A DNA stretch of 64,000 bases from the NCBI GenBank assembly GCA_016177805.1, contig JACOUN010000095.1, positions 50,409-114,408 of the forward strand, given 5' to 3'. This DNA comes from Rhodocyclales bacterium. GTDB lineage: Bacteria; Pseudomonadota; Gammaproteobacteria; Burkholderiales; Rhodocyclaceae. Of the stretch, positions 21,230 to 32,005 are shown piece by piece. The number at the start of each line of letters is the position of its first letter. The first letter of the stretch is position 1. The position numbers and the translations under genes were made by a program. The notes under the pieces were generated by a model. That model worked only from the letters and a program-made list of their open reading frames with translations. It had not been told where the DNA came from and did no database searches.

Positions 21230-21847
21230 GTGACCGTGGAACAGGAACGCAACCGCTATCACCATGGAGATCTGCGCGCGACCTTGTTGCGCGAGGCGAC
21301 AACGCTGATACGCGACAGCGGTGTTGAGGCGTTGTCGTTGCGCCGTCTGTCAGAGTGCGCCGGGGTGTCGCGCACCGCGCTGTATCACCATTTCCGGGAC
21401 AAGAACGATCTGCTGTGCGCGATCGCCCAGCAAGGGTTCGTCGACCTGGGTGCGCTGTTGCGTTCAGATGGCGGCTTGCCCGAGGGTGCGCGGCAGGCCG
21501 GCCTGCGCGGTTTCGTCCGCTCCTACATCCAGTTCGCCGCCGCGCATGCCGAGCAATATGACCTGATGTTTGGCCGCACCATATGGAAAGCGGGGGTGCC
21601 GACCGAGGCGCTACGGGAGGTGGCTTACGCGACGTTTCGCAGCTACGCCGAGCGCATTGCCGAGGTGTTGGCGAGCCTGGGAGAAACGAACCCCGAAAAA
21701 CAACTTCGCCTTGCCCAGGTCAGTTGGGCTACCTTGCACGGGTTGTGCCGGTTCCTGATTGACGGGATCTATGTCGACCAGCGCGATCTGGACGATATCA
21801 GCCAGACGGCCGTTACCTTGTTGCTCGATGCGCTGCGGCGTCCGTGA
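21230..21847 (+). CDS. TetR-family transcriptional regulator
   Basis: A 205-residue regulator. The N-terminal helix-turn-helix reads LRRLSECAGVSRTALYHHF followed by RDKNDLL, and a helical ligand-binding domain fills the rest. Start GTG 21230 follows AGGAG (21221-21225); GTG 21236 is also possible. It is divergent from the crotonase-fadH pair with two matching palindromes between, so it probably represses those genes until an acyl-CoA or fatty acid binds. The ligand is an inference. Confidence 0.9.
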   Translation: MTVEQERNRYHHGDLRATLLREATTLIRDSGVEALSLRRLSECAGVSRTALYHHFRDKNDLLCAIAQQGFVDLGALLRSDGGLPEGARQAGLRGFVRSYIQFAAAHAEQYDLMFGRTIWKAGVPTEALREVAYATFRSYAERIAEVLASLGETNPEKQLRLAQVSWATLHGLCRFLIDGIYVDQRDLDDISQTAVTLLLDALRRP

Positions 21848-21893
21848 AATCAACGGCTTATCGGCTATCGTGGCGTGACTCGAGCAAAAGTGT

Positions 21894-21921
21894 TTGACAG
21901 CGCATGTCGCCTCTGTATAAT
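21894..21921 (+). promoter_or_regulatory. Consensus sigma-70 promoter of tRNA-Val
   Basis: TTGACA (21894-21899), 16-bp spacer, TATAAT (21916-21921). Both hexamers match consensus exactly; the tRNA begins 15 bases after the -10 box. Confidence 0.92.
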
Positions 21922-21935
21922 CCGCCGCTCTTAGC

Positions 21936-22012
21936 AGGCGCGTAGCTCAGTTGGTTAGAGCACCACCTTGACATGGTGGGGGTCGTTGGTTCGAATCCAA
22001 TCGCGCCTACCA
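21936..22012 (+). tRNA. tRNA-Val (GAC)
   Basis: A 77-base tRNA with CCA encoded. Acceptor AGGCGCG pairs with CGCGCCT, the anticodon arm is CCACC-TTGACAT-GGTGG giving anticodon GAC, and the T arm contains GGTTCGAATCC. It resembles E. coli tRNA-Val(GAC) closely in the D and anticodon arms. Confidence 0.97.
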
Positions 22013-22096
22013 ATCTATGGAGTTGGACACCATGTTCCGAACTACTGGCGTGACCCGAGGTTGATAGTCGGATTCCGCAGGAATGCTCCATAGTAT

Positions 22097-22124
22097 AAAG
22101 TGCGGCCCGGCCGCACTTTTTTTT
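22097..22124 (+). terminator. Terminator between tRNA-Val and thrS
   Basis: AAAGTGCGG, loop CCCGG, CCGCACTTT, then five T. A clear 9-bp stem; it ends the tRNA transcript 45 bp before thrS. Confidence 0.88.
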
Positions 22125-22168
22125 CGCCCGCGTTTTTTCATGCTGCACCAGTCTGAGGCTTGAGATTC

Positions 22169-24088
22169 ATGCCAAACATTACCCTCCTTGATGGCTCCGT
22201 CCGCCAATTCGAACACCCCGTCACGGTGGCCGAGGTCGCGACCGCGATCGGGCCTGGGCTGGCCAAGGCTGCACTGGCGGGCAAGGTCGATGGCCGCCTG
22301 GTCGATCTGTCGCATCGCATGGATGCGGACGCGACGCTGGGCATCATCACCGATCGCGGCGACGAGGGTCTCGAAGTCATTCGGCATTCGACCGCGCACT
22401 TGCTGGCGCATGCGGTCAAGGGTTTGTTCCCCGACGCGCAGGTCACGATCGGGCCGGTGATCGAGAACGGCTTCTACTACGATTTCGCCTACAAGCGCCC
22501 GTTCACGCCCGAAGACCTGGAGCGCATCGAAGCGCGCATGGCGGAACTCGCCAAGGCTGATATCCCGGTGTCGCGCGAAGTGTGGGCGCGGGGCGAAGCG
22601 GTCGAGTTTTTCAAGGCTCAAGGCGAGCATTACAAGGCCGAGATCATCGCGTCGATACCGGAGGCCGACGATGTTTCGCTGTACCGGCAGGGCGATTTCA
22701 TCGACCTGTGCCGTGGCCCGCACGTGCCCGCCACGGGCAAGCTCAAGGTGTTCAAACTGACCAAGGTCGCGGGTGCGTACTGGCGCGGTGACTCGAAGAA
22801 CGAGATGCTGCAGCGCATCTACGGTACTGCATGGGCGAAGAAGGAAGATCTTGCGGCCTACCTGCACATGCTGGAGGAGGCGGAAAAGCGCGACCACCGC
22901 AAGCTGGGTCAGCAGCTCGGGCTGTTCCACTTCCAGGACTGCGCGCCGGGATCGGTCTATTGGCATCCGAAAGGCTGGACCCTGTTCCAGTCCCTGATCA
23001 ACTACATGCGGGAGCGCCAGGACGCGGCTGGCTACGTCGAAGTCAATACGCCCGACGTCATGGACCGCAGCCTGTGGGAGATCTCTGGCCACTGGCAGAA
23101 CTACCGCCAGAACATGTTTACCACCCAGACCGAGGACGAGCGGGTGTTCGCGCTCAAGCCGATGAACTGTCCGGGTGCGGTGTCGATGTTTGCCCAGGGA
23201 CTGAAGAGCTACCGCGACCTGCCGCTGCGCATGGCCGAGTTCGGCAAGGTGCACCGCTACGAGCCCTCGGGCGCGCTGCATGGCCTGCTGCGCGTGCGCC
23301 ACTTCACGCAGGACGACGCGCACGTATTCTGTACCGAAGCGCAGATGGAGCAGGAGTGCCGCGACGTGGTCGCGTTGATCCTCGACATCTACAAGGACTT
23401 CGGTTTCGACAATGTGCGCATCAAGTTGTCGACGCGACCGGACAACCGCATCGGCAGCGATGCGATCTGGGACCGGCTGGAAGGCGCGCTGGCAGGTGCT
23501 CTCGATAGCATGGAAATGCCGTATGAGCTGTTTCCCGGCGAGGGTGCGTTCTACGGTCCCAAACTGGAATTCGTGCTGCGTGACACCATAGGTCGGGATT
23601 GGCAATGCGGCACGCTGCAGGTAGACATGAACTTGCCGGAGCGCTTCGATATCACCTATGTCGCCGAGGACAACGCCCGTCACCGACCGGTCATGTTGCA
23701 CCGTGCATTGTTCGGCTCGCTGGAGCGGTTTACCGGCATCCTGATCGAGCACTATGCGGGCAACATGCCGCTGTGGCTGGCGCCCGTGCATGCGGTGGTG
23801 CTCAACATCTCGGAAGGCCAGGCCGAGTACGCAAGATCCGTAACGCAAACCTTGAAGAAGGCGGGTTTCAGGGTCGAAGCCGATTTGCGCAACGAAAAGA
23901 TAAACTATAAAATCCGCGAGCACAGTGTGCACAAGCTCCCGTACCAGCTCGTCGTGGGCGAGAAGGAGAAGGAGGCAGGCGCGGTTTCCGTGCGTGCGCG
24001 GGGGGGCCAGGATCTTGGCCAAATGTCCCTAGATTCGCTGATCGAGCGCTGGCGTCGTGAAATTGATACGAAAGCCGGCTCGGTCTGA
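22169..24088 (+). CDS. thrS: Threonine--tRNA ligase
   Basis: A 639-residue class II synthetase. It has a TGS domain (residues 1-61), the editing domain with [11 protein letters not shown] and the CRGPH motif, then the catalytic core with MNCPGAV, motif 2 around [15 protein letters not shown] and FTQDDAH, and motif 3 in [13 protein letters not shown]. Zinc ligands Cys (MNCPG), His (DDAHVF) and His (MLHRA) are present. The anticodon-binding domain forms the C-terminus. Start ATG 22169 ([10 protein letters not shown]). It heads the thrS-infC-rpmI-rplT-pheST-ihfA cluster. Confidence 0.98.
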   Translation: MPNITLLDGSVRQFEHPVTVAEVATAIGPGLAKAALAGKVDGRLVDLSHRMDADATLGIITDRGDEGLEVIRHSTAHLLAHAVKGLFPDAQVTIGPVIENGFYYDFAYKRPFTPEDLERIEARMAELAKADIPVSREVWARGEAVEFFKAQGEHYKAEIIASIPEADDVSLYRQGDFIDLCRGPHVPATGKLKVFKLTKVAGAYWRGDSKNEMLQRIYGTAWAKKEDLAAYLHMLEEAEKRDHRKLGQQLGLFHFQDCAPGSVYWHPKGWTLFQSLINYMRERQDAAGYVEVNTPDVMDRSLWEISGHWQNYRQNMFTTQTEDERVFALKPMNCPGAVSMFAQGLKSYRDLPLRMAEFGKVHRYEPSGALHGLLRVRHFTQDDAHVFCTEAQMEQECRDVVALILDIYKDFGFDNVRIKLSTRPDNRIGSDAIWDRLEGALAGALDSMEMPYELFPGEGAFYGPKLEFVLRDTIGRDWQCGTLQVDMNLPERFDITYVAEDNARHRPVMLHRALFGSLERFTGILIEHYAGNMPLWLAPVHAVVLNISEGQAEYARSVTQTLKKAGFRVEADLRNEKINYKIREHSVHKLPYQLVVGEKEKEAGAVSVRARGGQDLGQMSLDSLIERWRREIDTKAGSV

Positions 24089-24115
24089 TTTTTGGTATTC
24101 GTGGAGAACTGAACC

Positions 24116-24637
24116 ATCGCTCAAGATAAGAAGCAGCGCGTTAATGGAGAGATCAACGCGCCCGAGGTCCGGCTGATAGGTGATGACGGCGAACAGCTCG
24201 GCATCGTATCGTTGAACAACGCCCTGAGTATTGCCGAGGAAGCCGCTCTGGACCTCGTCGAGATTGCGCCGATGGCGCAGCCTCCGGTGTGCAGGGTGAT
24301 GGACTTCGGCAAATTCAAGTATCAGGAGCAGAAGAAAGCTCATGAGGCCAGGCTGAAGCAGAAGCAGGTCCAGGTCAAGGAGGTCAAACTCCGGCCGGGT
24401 ACTGACGAAAACGATTACCAGATCAAGCTGCGCAATCTCAAACGCTTCCTGGGCGAAGGTGACAAGGCCAAGGTAACGCTGCGCTTTCGCGGACGGGAAA
24501 TGGCGCATCAGGAGATCGGCATGCGCCAGCTTGAGCGGGTCAGGGCGGATCTGGACGATATCGCCCTGGTCGAGCAGATGCCCAAGATGGAAGGGCGGCA
24601 GATGGTCATGGTGATCGCGCCGCGCAAGCCGCGCTGA
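24116..24637 (+). CDS. infC: Translation initiation factor IF-3, AUC start codon
   Basis: A 173-residue factor that binds the 30S subunit and discriminates against wrong start codons. The N-domain ([20 protein letters not shown]) and C-domain ([18 protein letters not shown]) are complete only if translation starts at ATC 24116: an in-frame TGA lies at 24110-24112 and no ATG, GTG or TTG occurs before the conserved N-domain. GGAGA at 24102-24106 is placed nine bases upstream. Rare AUU/AUC starts allow IF-3 to repress its own synthesis, and this gene fits that rule. Confidence 0.95.
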   Translation: MAQDKKQRVNGEINAPEVRLIGDDGEQLGIVSLNNALSIAEEAALDLVEIAPMAQPPVCRVMDFGKFKYQEQKKAHEARLKQKQVQVKEVKLRPGTDENDYQIKLRNLKRFLGEGDKAKVTLRFRGREMAHQEIGMRQLERVRADLDDIALVEQMPKMEGRQMVMVIAPRKPR

Positions 24638-24654
24638 GACAGGTGAAGGAATCT

Positions 24655-24754
24655 GCGTCCTGAACGGGTTCAGGACGCGATGACCGGTGAGTTGGTTGCA
24701 CCGGAAAACAAGTGGTGTCAGGTCAAAAATGTGCCGCGATGCGGTCCTACCTGA
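24655..24754 (+). promoter_or_regulatory. Structured infC-rpmI leader with three hairpins
   Basis: Three successive inverted repeats occupy the gap before rpmI: an 11-bp perfect stem (24655-24665 with 24668-24678), CCGGTG/CACCGG (24684-24689 with 24699-24704), and TCAGGT/ACCTGA (24718-24723 with 24749-24754) enclosing a CCGC/GCGG stem. None has a T-run, so they are not terminators. In E. coli L20 represses rpmI-rplT through leader structure; a comparable role is an inference here. Confidence 0.5.
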
Positions 24755-24779
24755 CGGCATATATTAACTGGAGTTGTTT

Positions 24780-24977
24780 ATGCCCAAGATGAAAACCAAG
24801 AGCGGAGCCGCGAAGCGGTTCAAGGTCCGCGCCAGTGGCGGGATCAAGCGGGGTCAGGCGTTCAAGCGCCACATCCTTACCAAGAAGACCACCAAGGTGA
24901 AACGTCACCTGCGTGGTGTGACCGAAGTTTGCGCGGCTGACCAGAAGATGGTCCGCTCCATGCTTCCTTACGCTTGA
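24780..24977 (+). CDS. rpmI: 50S ribosomal protein L35
   Basis: A 65-residue basic protein starting [16 protein letters not shown], the standard L35 opening. Start ATG 24780 is preceded by a GGAG-type site (ACTGGAGTTG). It is followed 12 bp later by rplT. Confidence 0.98.
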   Translation: MPKMKTKSGAAKRFKVRASGGIKRGQAFKRHILTKKTTKVKRHLRGVTEVCAADQKMVRSMLPYA

Positions 24978-24989
24978 TAGGAGACTGCA

Positions 24990-25349
24990 ATGCCCCGAGT
25001 TAAACGTGGTGTAACGGCACGCGCCCGCCACAAGAAAGTTCTTGATCAGGCCAAGGGTTACCGCGGCCGTCGCAAAAACGTATACCGCATCGCCAAGCAA
25101 GCGGTGATGAAGGCCGGTCAATATGCCTACCGTGACCGCCGCCAACGCAAGCGCCAGTTCCGCACCCTGTGGATCGCGCGTATCAACGCTGGCGCGCGTG
25201 AGCTTGGCATGACCTACAGCACCTTCATGAACGGCCTGAAGAAAGCCGCGATTGAAGTTGACCGCAAGGTTCTGGCTGATCTGGCCGTGTTTGACAAGGC
25301 CGCGTTTGCCGCGCTGGTCGACCAGGCCAAAGCCAAACTCGCTGCCTGA
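24990..25349 (+). CDS. rplT: 50S ribosomal protein L20
   Basis: A 119-residue protein, essential for early 50S assembly. It opens [18 protein letters not shown] and carries [16 protein letters not shown], both typical of L20. In other bacteria it is the autoregulator of the rpmI-rplT unit. A terminator lies 121 bp downstream, before pheS. Confidence 0.98.
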   Translation: MPRVKRGVTARARHKKVLDQAKGYRGRRKNVYRIAKQAVMKAGQYAYRDRRQRKRQFRTLWIARINAGARELGMTYSTFMNGLKKAAIEVDRKVLADLAVFDKAAFAALVDQAKAKLAA

Positions 25350-25470
25350 GCAAGGAGTCGTCGGATCTGAGGATCGGTTGCCAACGGGAACAAGCGCTTG
25401 CTCCATTTCCGTTGGCCGGCACATGTTGCCGAGGTCGGTCAGGTTGGACACACTTGCGGGCAGCACCGAG

Positions 25471-25495
25471 AAAGGAGGCCAGGCCTCCTTTTTTT
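25471..25495 (+). terminator. Terminator between rplT and pheS
   Basis: AAAGGAGGCC, one base, GGCCTCCTTT, then T-run. A further inverted repeat CCAACGG/CCGTTGG lies upstream at 25381-25415. No Phe-rich leader peptide precedes it, so attenuation of pheS by the E. coli pheM mechanism is not supported. Confidence 0.85.
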
Positions 25496-25499
25496 CTGA

Positions 25500-26549
<1,050 letters not shown>

Positions 26550-26556
26550 CCGAATC

Positions 26557-28935
26557 ATGCAATTCTCAGAACAATGGCTGCGGAGCCTCGTCAATCCGGA
26601 ACTGGATAGTGCGGCGCTGAGCCACCTGCTCACGATGGCGGGGCTGGAGGTCGAAGCGTCCGATCCGGTGGCGGCTGACTTCAGTGGTGTGGTTGTCGCG
26701 ACCATCGTGTCGACCGAGAAGCACCCTTCGGCAGACAAGCTCAAGGTGTGCAAGGTGGACGCCGGACACGGCGAGCTGCTGCAAATCGTGTGTGGCGCAC
26801 CCAATGCCGAAGCAGGCATGAAAGTACCGCTGGCCAAGGTGGGTGCTCAACTGCCCGGCATCGCCATCAAGGCCGCCAAGCTGCGTGGCGTCGAGTCTTG
26901 CGGCATGCTGTGTTCGGCACGCGAACTGGGGTTGTCCGCCGATCACGCCGGTTTGTTGGCGCTGCCGGAGGACGCGGTGCCGGGGGCCGATCTGCGCGCC
27001 TTGCTCAGCCTGGACGACATCGCGCATACCATCAAGCTGACGCCGAACCGCTCCGATTGTCTCAGCCTGTCCGGGGTTGCGCGCGAACTCGCTGCCTTGA
27101 CCGGTGCCCCCCTGACTTTGCCAGAGATCGTCGCGGTGGCGCCATCCATTGACGACCGGCGTGCCGTCGTGCTGGATGCGCCGGCGGCGTGCCCGCGTTA
27201 CTGCGGGCGCATCGTGCGTGGCGTAAATGCCCGTGCCGACTCGCCCGCTTGGATGAAGCAGCGCCTGGAGCGCAGCGGCGTCCGCTCCATCAGCGCCCTG
27301 GTCGATGTGACCAACTATGTGATGCTGGAACTGGGGCAACCCCTGCACATCTTCGATGACAGCAAACTGAGCGGGGCCATCCACGTACGCTTTCCGCGTG
27401 AAGGCGAGTCGGTGCTGCTGCTCAACGAACAGACGGTACAGCCCGCAGCCGACACCCTGCTGATCGCCGACGAAGCGCGTCCGCTCGCGCTGGGCGGGAT
27501 CATGGGCGGCGAGGATAGCGGGGTGACGCTGGATACCGTTGATGTGTTCCTTGAAGGCGCGTTCTTCACGCCGGAGGCCATTGCCGGGCGAGCGCGCGTG
27601 TATGGTTTCACCTCGGATGCCTCGCACCGTTACGAGCGCGGCGTGGACTTCGAGTTGCCTGCCCGCGCGATCGAGCGGGCGACGCGCTTGATACTCGATA
27701 TCTGTGGCGGTGCCGCCGGCCCGGTGGTAGAGGCACTGGCGGCGGAACAACTGCCGGCACGTCTGCCGGTGCGCGTGCGACCAGCGCGTGCACGCCGGGT
27801 GTTGGGGATCGATCTGCCCGACGACGTGATGGTTGCTCTGCTCGAGAGCGTCCATCTCACGGTCGCGCGCGATGCGCAAGGCCTGGTGGTGACACCGCCG
27901 TCGTTCCGCTTCGATATCGAGATCGAGGAAGACCTGATCGAGGAAATCGCACGCCTGCATGGATATGAGGCGATACCGGCGCTGCCGCCCAAGGGCACGA
28001 TGGCGATGCTGGAATGTACCGAGTCGGCGCGCACCGGCTGGAGCGTGCGGCGCAGCCTGGCGGCCCGCGACTATCAGGAGGTCATCAACTACGCATTTGT
28101 CGATGCGGCGTGGGAGCGTGACCTGTGCGCCAACGCCCATCCGATACGCCTGGCCAATCCCATTGCGAGTCAGATGAGCGTCATGCGCACCAGCCTGATT
28201 CCGGGGCTGATTGCCAATCTTGCCGAGAATCGCAAACACCAGCACGCGCGCGTGCGCGTATTTGAAGCAGGGCGCTGTTTTGAACGCGCCGTCGAGGGTG
28301 CGCCGGTGTCCGGCTACGACCAGCCGCTCAAGCTCGCGGCGCTGGCGGCGGGCACCGCGCAGCCGGAGCAGTGGGGCGCGCCGCATCGCGCGGTTGATTT
28401 CTACGACGTCAAAAGCGATGTCGAAGCCCTGCTTGGCACACGCGAGTTCTCGTGCGTGGCACATGCCCACCCCGCGCTGCATCCGGGGCGCTCCGCCGCG
28501 ATCATCGTCGATGGCCGGGTGATCGGCGTGGTGGGTGAAGTCCATCCGGTATGGGTCGAGCGTTATGACCTGGGCAGTGCGCCGGTCGTGTTCGAGCTTG
28601 ACCTGGATGCCGTTGTTCAGGCCGGCGTGCCCGCGTATCGCGAGTTTTCGCGGATGCCGGTGGTCGCCCGTGATCTGGCCCTGGTGGTCGATCTTGGGCA
28701 GGCGGCGGAGGCCGTGCTCGACGTGTTGCGTGGCACGGCTCCGCAAATCGTGCGTTCGATATCCCTTTTCGATGTGTACCATGGCAGGGGCATCGATCCA
28801 GAAAAAAAGAGCCTTGCGTTCAGGGTGTTGATGCAAGATACTCAACGAACACTTGAAGATGCGGAAGTGGACGCAGCGATTGCTGTGATCGTTCGCGGGG
28901 CGGAATCCGCTCTTGGTGCCCGGTTGCGTGGATAG
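26557..28935 (+). CDS. pheT: Phenylalanine--tRNA ligase beta subunit
   Basis: A 792-residue subunit of the heterotetrameric enzyme. It contains the tRNA-binding EMAP/Csa3-like domain (about 40-150, with [15 protein letters not shown]), the B3/B4 editing domain, B5 ([12 protein letters not shown]), the inactive catalytic-like core ([18 protein letters not shown]) and the C-terminal ferredoxin-fold anticodon domain ([15 protein letters not shown]). Size and domain order are standard. ihfA begins 5 bp later. Confidence 0.98.
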   Translation: MQFSEQWLRSLVNPELDSAALSHLLTMAGLEVEASDPVAADFSGVVVATIVSTEKHPSADKLKVCKVDAGHGELLQIVCGAPNAEAGMKVPLAKVGAQLPGIAIKAAKLRGVESCGMLCSARELGLSADHAGLLALPEDAVPGADLRALLSLDDIAHTIKLTPNRSDCLSLSGVARELAALTGAPLTLPEIVAVAPSIDDRRAVVLDAPAACPRYCGRIVRGVNARADSPAWMKQRLERSGVRSISALVDVTNYVMLELGQPLHIFDDSKLSGAIHVRFPREGESVLLLNEQTVQPAADTLLIADEARPLALGGIMGGEDSGVTLDTVDVFLEGAFFTPEAIAGRARVYGFTSDASHRYERGVDFELPARAIERATRLILDICGGAAGPVVEALAAEQLPARLPVRVRPARARRVLGIDLPDDVMVALLESVHLTVARDAQGLVVTPPSFRFDIEIEEDLIEEIARLHGYEAIPALPPKGTMAMLECTESARTGWSVRRSLAARDYQEVINYAFVDAAWERDLCANAHPIRLANPIASQMSVMRTSLIPGLIANLAENRKHQHARVRVFEAGRCFERAVEGAPVSGYDQPLKLAALAAGTAQPEQWGAPHRAVDFYDVKSDVEALLGTREFSCVAHAHPALHPGRSAAIIVDGRVIGVVGEVHPVWVERYDLGSAPVVFELDLDAVVQAGVPAYREFSRMPVVARDLALVVDLGQAAEAVLDVLRGTAPQIVRSISLFDVYHGRGIDPEKKSLAFRVLMQDTQRTLEDAEVDAAIAVIVRGAESALGARLRG

Positions 28936-28939
28936 CGAA

Positions 28940-29251
28940 ATGAACTTGACTTTGACCAAGGCGGAACTGGCGGAACTGCTATTCGAGCGCGTCGGGCTCA
29001 ACAAACGTGAAGCCAAGGACATGGTCGAGGGGTTCTTCGAGGAGATCCGGCTCGCGCTGGAACGCGGAGAAACGGTCAAGCTGTCCGGCTTCGGCAACTT
29101 CCAGTTGCGCGACAAACCGCAACGTCCAGGGCGCAATCCCAAGACGGGAGAGGAAATACCGATCTCGGCGCGTCGCGTGGTGACCTTTCACGCCAGCCAG
29201 AAACTCAAGGCCGCGGTGGAGCGTTTGAGCGATGCAAGCAAGCGGCCCTGA
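28940..29251 (+). CDS. ihfA: Integration host factor subunit alpha
   Basis: A 103-residue partner of IHF-beta. The beta-arm signature is [21 protein letters not shown], with [12 protein letters not shown] at the end. Start ATG 28940 ([10 protein letters not shown]) lies just after the pheT stop; GTG 28913 inside pheT is in frame but adds residues not found in the family. The 3' end overlaps the MerR-type gene by 20 bp. Confidence 0.96.
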   Translation: MNLTLTKAELAELLFERVGLNKREAKDMVEGFFEEIRLALERGETVKLSGFGNFQLRDKPQRPGRNPKTGEEIPISARRVVTFHASQKLKAAVERLSDASKRP

Positions 29252-29612
29252 TACCTACCCTGAAAAGCTGCCCCCGATACCGGCCAAGCGTTACTTCACG
29301 ATTGGTGAAGTGAGCGAGTTGTGCAGCGTAAAGCCGCATGTGCTGCGTTACTGGGAGCAGGAGTTCACCCAGCTCAAACCTGTCAAACGGCGCGGCAACC
29401 GGCGTTACTACCAACACCACGAGGTACTGCTGATAAGGCGTATCTGCGAACTGCTGTACCGGGATGGCTTCACGATTTCGGGAGCGCGCAATCGCCTCGG
29501 CGAATCTGAAATTCACCGCCAGGAAGAGTCGGAAGAGGCGGAACGACTGCGCGAGTTGTTCGCGGACGTGCGCGCCGAGATACTTGCGACACTGAAGCTG
29601 CTTGGGCGCTGA
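29232..29612 (+). CDS. MerR-family regulator, ihfA-linked
   Basis: A 126-residue protein with an N-terminal winged helix ([22 protein letters not shown], then [16 protein letters not shown]) and a coiled-coil C-terminus. It has no metal-binding cysteines like MerR or CueR. The pheT-ihfA-merR arrangement is conserved across beta- and gammaproteobacteria, but the target is not established. It overlaps ihfA by 20 bp. Confidence 0.9.
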   Translation: MQASGPDTYPEKLPPIPAKRYFTIGEVSELCSVKPHVLRYWEQEFTQLKPVKRRGNRRYYQHHEVLLIRRICELLYRDGFTISGARNRLGESEIHRQEESEEAERLRELFADVRAEILATLKLLGR

Positions 29613-29678
29613 CGGATGATTTTGATCGTGAATAGTTGCTGGCAAATGCGGGATGCGCTGCTATAATGCTCGCTTGTG

Positions 29679-29756
<78 letters not shown>

Positions 29757-29762
29757 AAACAG

Positions 29763-29794
29763 AAAATCCGCTTTCGCAAGAAGGCGGATTTTTC
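29763..29794 (+). terminator. Terminator after tRNA-Pro
   Basis: AAATCCGC (29764-29771) pairs with GCGGATTT (29784-29791), followed by TT and C. It sits 7 bases after the tRNA. Confidence 0.8.
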
Positions 29795-29815
29795 GTTTAT
29801 GGGGCACGCGCTCGG

Positions 29816-30814
29816 TCAGTCACGGCCCAGCAGCATATCCACGAAACGGTTGCGCATGACGGGTGTCAGCTCCCTTCGGGTGGTGAATCTGATTGGTTCG
29901 TTCGGTCGCGAGGGGTCCAGTTCTATGCCCCATAGCGGAGCGATTCCGGTGGGAAGCATGGCGTAGCGCAGGTCGCCGATATAGTTCGGATCGCGTGGAT
30001 GGGCGACCAGCAGATGGTCGGAATATCCGTGGAACCGCTGCAACTCGTGGTATGCAAGCGAATCGCGCGGAAGATCGGCCCACGTTGCGGGGGCCACGAG
30101 TTGTGTGGTGGTGCCGGCATACACGCGGGTGTCACCAAGCAATCCCACACGCACGGCGTCGATGTTGACGCTGGCGCCGTTGATGGCAAGTGAGCGCCAC
30201 AACAGGACGTTGCCCATGGTGGGTTTTACCAACACCCGCTCCGGCGTCTGCCCGCGCTGCGATGCCAGCGCTTTGGCGACCGCGAGTGCGCGCTGGTGCT
30301 GTATCGCACCAAACCCGAGGTAGGAAACCGCCAGGCACACGCCCAGCCATGCCGAGTGCCGGTTGCGGGTTCGCCACGCGATTGCCAGCGAGACGATCAG
30401 GATCGCGCTGAACAACGGGTCGACCACCGCAACGATACTCCAGGAAATCGATACGTCGCTGAACGGCCACAACAGACGGGTGCCATAGCTGGTGCACGCG
30501 TCGAGCACGCCTGCGGTGGCGTAGCCGAGCAGGGCGAACCAGTAGGTACGGCGCCATGTCAGTCGTCCGCGTAGCACGGGCCACAGCAGTATCGAGGCGA
30601 TGAGCGCGCCGATGGGAATGAACGCCAGCGCGTGGCTGAAATGGCGATGATATTCAAGAACCAGTAGTGGGTCGGCGTCACTGCGGATCAGCACGTCGGC
30701 GTCGGCAAGCATCGCGGCAGCGGCGCCACCGAATGCGGCAAGGCGTACGTCGCGGGAATTGCCGCCACTTTGCGCCGCGACGGCACCAAGCAGCCCCTGG
30801 GTCACGATGTCCAC
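29816..30814 (-). CDS. Membrane-bound metal-dependent hydrolase family (DUF457/YdjM-like)
   Basis: A 332-residue integral membrane protein. The N-terminus [15 protein letters not shown] and the acidic/histidine segments [11 protein letters not shown] and [10 protein letters not shown] are the likely metal ligands of this family. About five hydrophobic helices fill residues 55-190, and a soluble C-terminal domain of about 140 residues follows. The substrate is unknown. The GTG start has only a weak ribosome site. A small membrane-protein gene lies 24 bp upstream on the same strand. Confidence 0.8.
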   Translation of the reverse strand: MDIVTQGLLGAVAAQSGGNSRDVRLAAFGGAAAAMLADADVLIRSDADPLLVLEYHRHFSHALAFIPIGALIASILLWPVLRGRLTWRRTYWFALLGYATAGVLDACTSYGTRLLWPFSDVSISWSIVAVVDPLFSAILIVSLAIAWRTRNRHSAWLGVCLAVSYLGFGAIQHQRALAVAKALASQRGQTPERVLVKPTMGNVLLWRSLAINGASVNIDAVRVGLLGDTRVYAGTTTQLVAPATWADLPRDSLAYHELQRFHGYSDHLLVAHPRDPNYIGDLRYAMLPTGIAPLWGIELDPSRPNEPIRFTTRRELTPVMRNRFVDMLLGRD

Positions 30815-30838
30815 GTTGTCAACCTGCCGGGCACGAAT

Positions 30839-30997
30839 TCATGTGGTGGGACCCGAGTTGTTTGTGGTCTGGCGCTCATCGCGCTCGTCGCGTGGGCGCA
30901 TGGCGCGGATGACCCACCATAGCGCGAACCCGGTCAGCATTAGATTGATAATGATGCCGGCGATCCAGAATGGTCCGAGCGTTTCGATCATCTGCAC
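30839..30997 (-). CDS. Small single-helix membrane protein
   Basis: A 52-residue product with one strong membrane helix (FWIAGIIINLMLTGFALWWV, about residues 10-29), then a basic-acidic hydrophilic tail (MRPRDERDERQ). Start GTG 30997 is six bases after AAGGAG; ATG 30991 is an alternative. It lies just upstream of the hydrolase gene and is probably co-transcribed. I do not recognise a family. The clear ribosome site and the helix argue that it is real. Confidence 0.6.
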   Translation of the reverse strand: MQMIETLGPFWIAGIIINLMLTGFALWWVIRAMRPRDERDERQTTNNSGPTT

Positions 30998-31232
30998 GCA
31001 GCACTCCTTGATGGATGGAACGGATTGGCACGAGATGCGCCGGGTGTCTGTCTATCACGGCGACGCGGGATGGTCAAATCCGTTGTGGGGGGCGGTGGCT
31101 CCCGACCGGTACCAGCGGTTGGGGCGTAACCGGAAGCGGTGCGTCAAGCTGTAGTAAACTTAAACGTTCGACAAGATGTGCGGCGCGCAACCGGGGTGCC
31201 GTTGCCTTGGTACTCTGAAATGGAATGTCAGG

Positions 31233-31559
31233 ATGGTGGCTATCAGGAACCGGGTTGCAATCGCATGGGTTTGTGCGGGGTTGTCGACGACGCCGCCGCT
31301 GGCGCTGGCGGGTGACGCCTCCATTGGCAAGATCCGCGCGCAAGCGGCTTGCGCCAGTTGCCATGGTGTCGATGGCGTGAGTGCGAATGGGCGTTGGCCC
31401 AATCTTGCCGGGCAGAACGACCTGTATCTGGTCAAGCAGTTGAAGGCGTTTCGCGACGGAAGTCGCAAGGACGCCTACATGACGCCCATGGCACGACCAT
31501 TGACCGATCAGGATGTCCGCGATCTTGCGGCGTACTATGCGAGCCTGCCGCGTCCTTGA
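31233..31559 (+). CDS. Small periplasmic cytochrome c (class I)
   Basis: A 108-residue protein with a signal peptide (cut near PLALA-GDA) and one heme c site CASCH; the sixth ligand is likely the Met in AYMTPMARPL. It resembles single-domain c553/c4-type cytochromes that carry electrons to terminal oxidases or reductases. Start ATG 31233 gives the best signal peptide; the frame extends to 31176. The following gene is a close paralogue, so this is a tandem duplication. Both are near the heme-copper cluster and may be its electron donors (inference). Confidence 0.88.
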   Translation: MVAIRNRVAIAWVCAGLSTTPPLALAGDASIGKIRAQAACASCHGVDGVSANGRWPNLAGQNDLYLVKQLKAFRDGSRKDAYMTPMARPLTDQDVRDLAAYYASLPRP

Positions 31560-31622
31560 TGCATATGTTTGCGGGATGGAGGCGCGTTCGACTCCCGCCC
31601 GCTCCAGTTCCATCGTGTCCGG

Positions 31623-31994
31623 ATGATGTCAAAAATGAATGTCGCTTTTCCCGTTCCTTGCGCGCCGTTGGCCCGTGCATTTTCCGCTCGCACTGGTCTG
31701 GTACTCGTCGCCACCCTGGTGCTCGGCCTGGTGAGTGCACCGGCGTCGGCTCAGGATGCCGCCGCGGGCAAGGAAAAGTCGGTGGCGTGCGTCGCCTGTC
31801 ACGGCCCGGAAGGCGTGAGCGCCAACCGCGAATGGCCGAATCTGGCTGGGCAGAAATTCGACTATATGGTCAAGCACTTGCGCAAGTTTCGTGACGGCAT
31901 CCGCAACGATCCGCTGATGGAGCCGGTCGCGCGGACGCTGACGGACAAGGATATCAATGACCTCGCGGCCTACTATGCCGCGATCCGTCACTGA
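31623..31994 (+). CDS. Small periplasmic cytochrome c, tandem paralogue
   Basis: A 123-residue protein with a signal peptide ending APASA, one heme site CVACH and Met in PLMEPVARTL. It shares GVSAN...WPNLAGQ, the KxLxxFRDG segment and DLAAYYA with the preceding gene. ATG 31623, 31626 and 31635 are all usable starts. A periplasmic electron-carrier role is expected from the family. Confidence 0.87.
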   Translation: MMSKMNVAFPVPCAPLARAFSARTGLVLVATLVLGLVSAPASAQDAAAGKEKSVACVACHGPEGVSANREWPNLAGQKFDYMVKHLRKFRDGIRNDPLMEPVARTLTDKDINDLAAYYAAIRH

Positions 31995-32005
31995 AGCTCG
32001 CTACG

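Noticed and set aside
24212..24637. Shorter infC from TTG 24212
   Set aside because: It would delete the conserved IF-3 N-domain and has no ribosome site; AUC 24116 explains the data.
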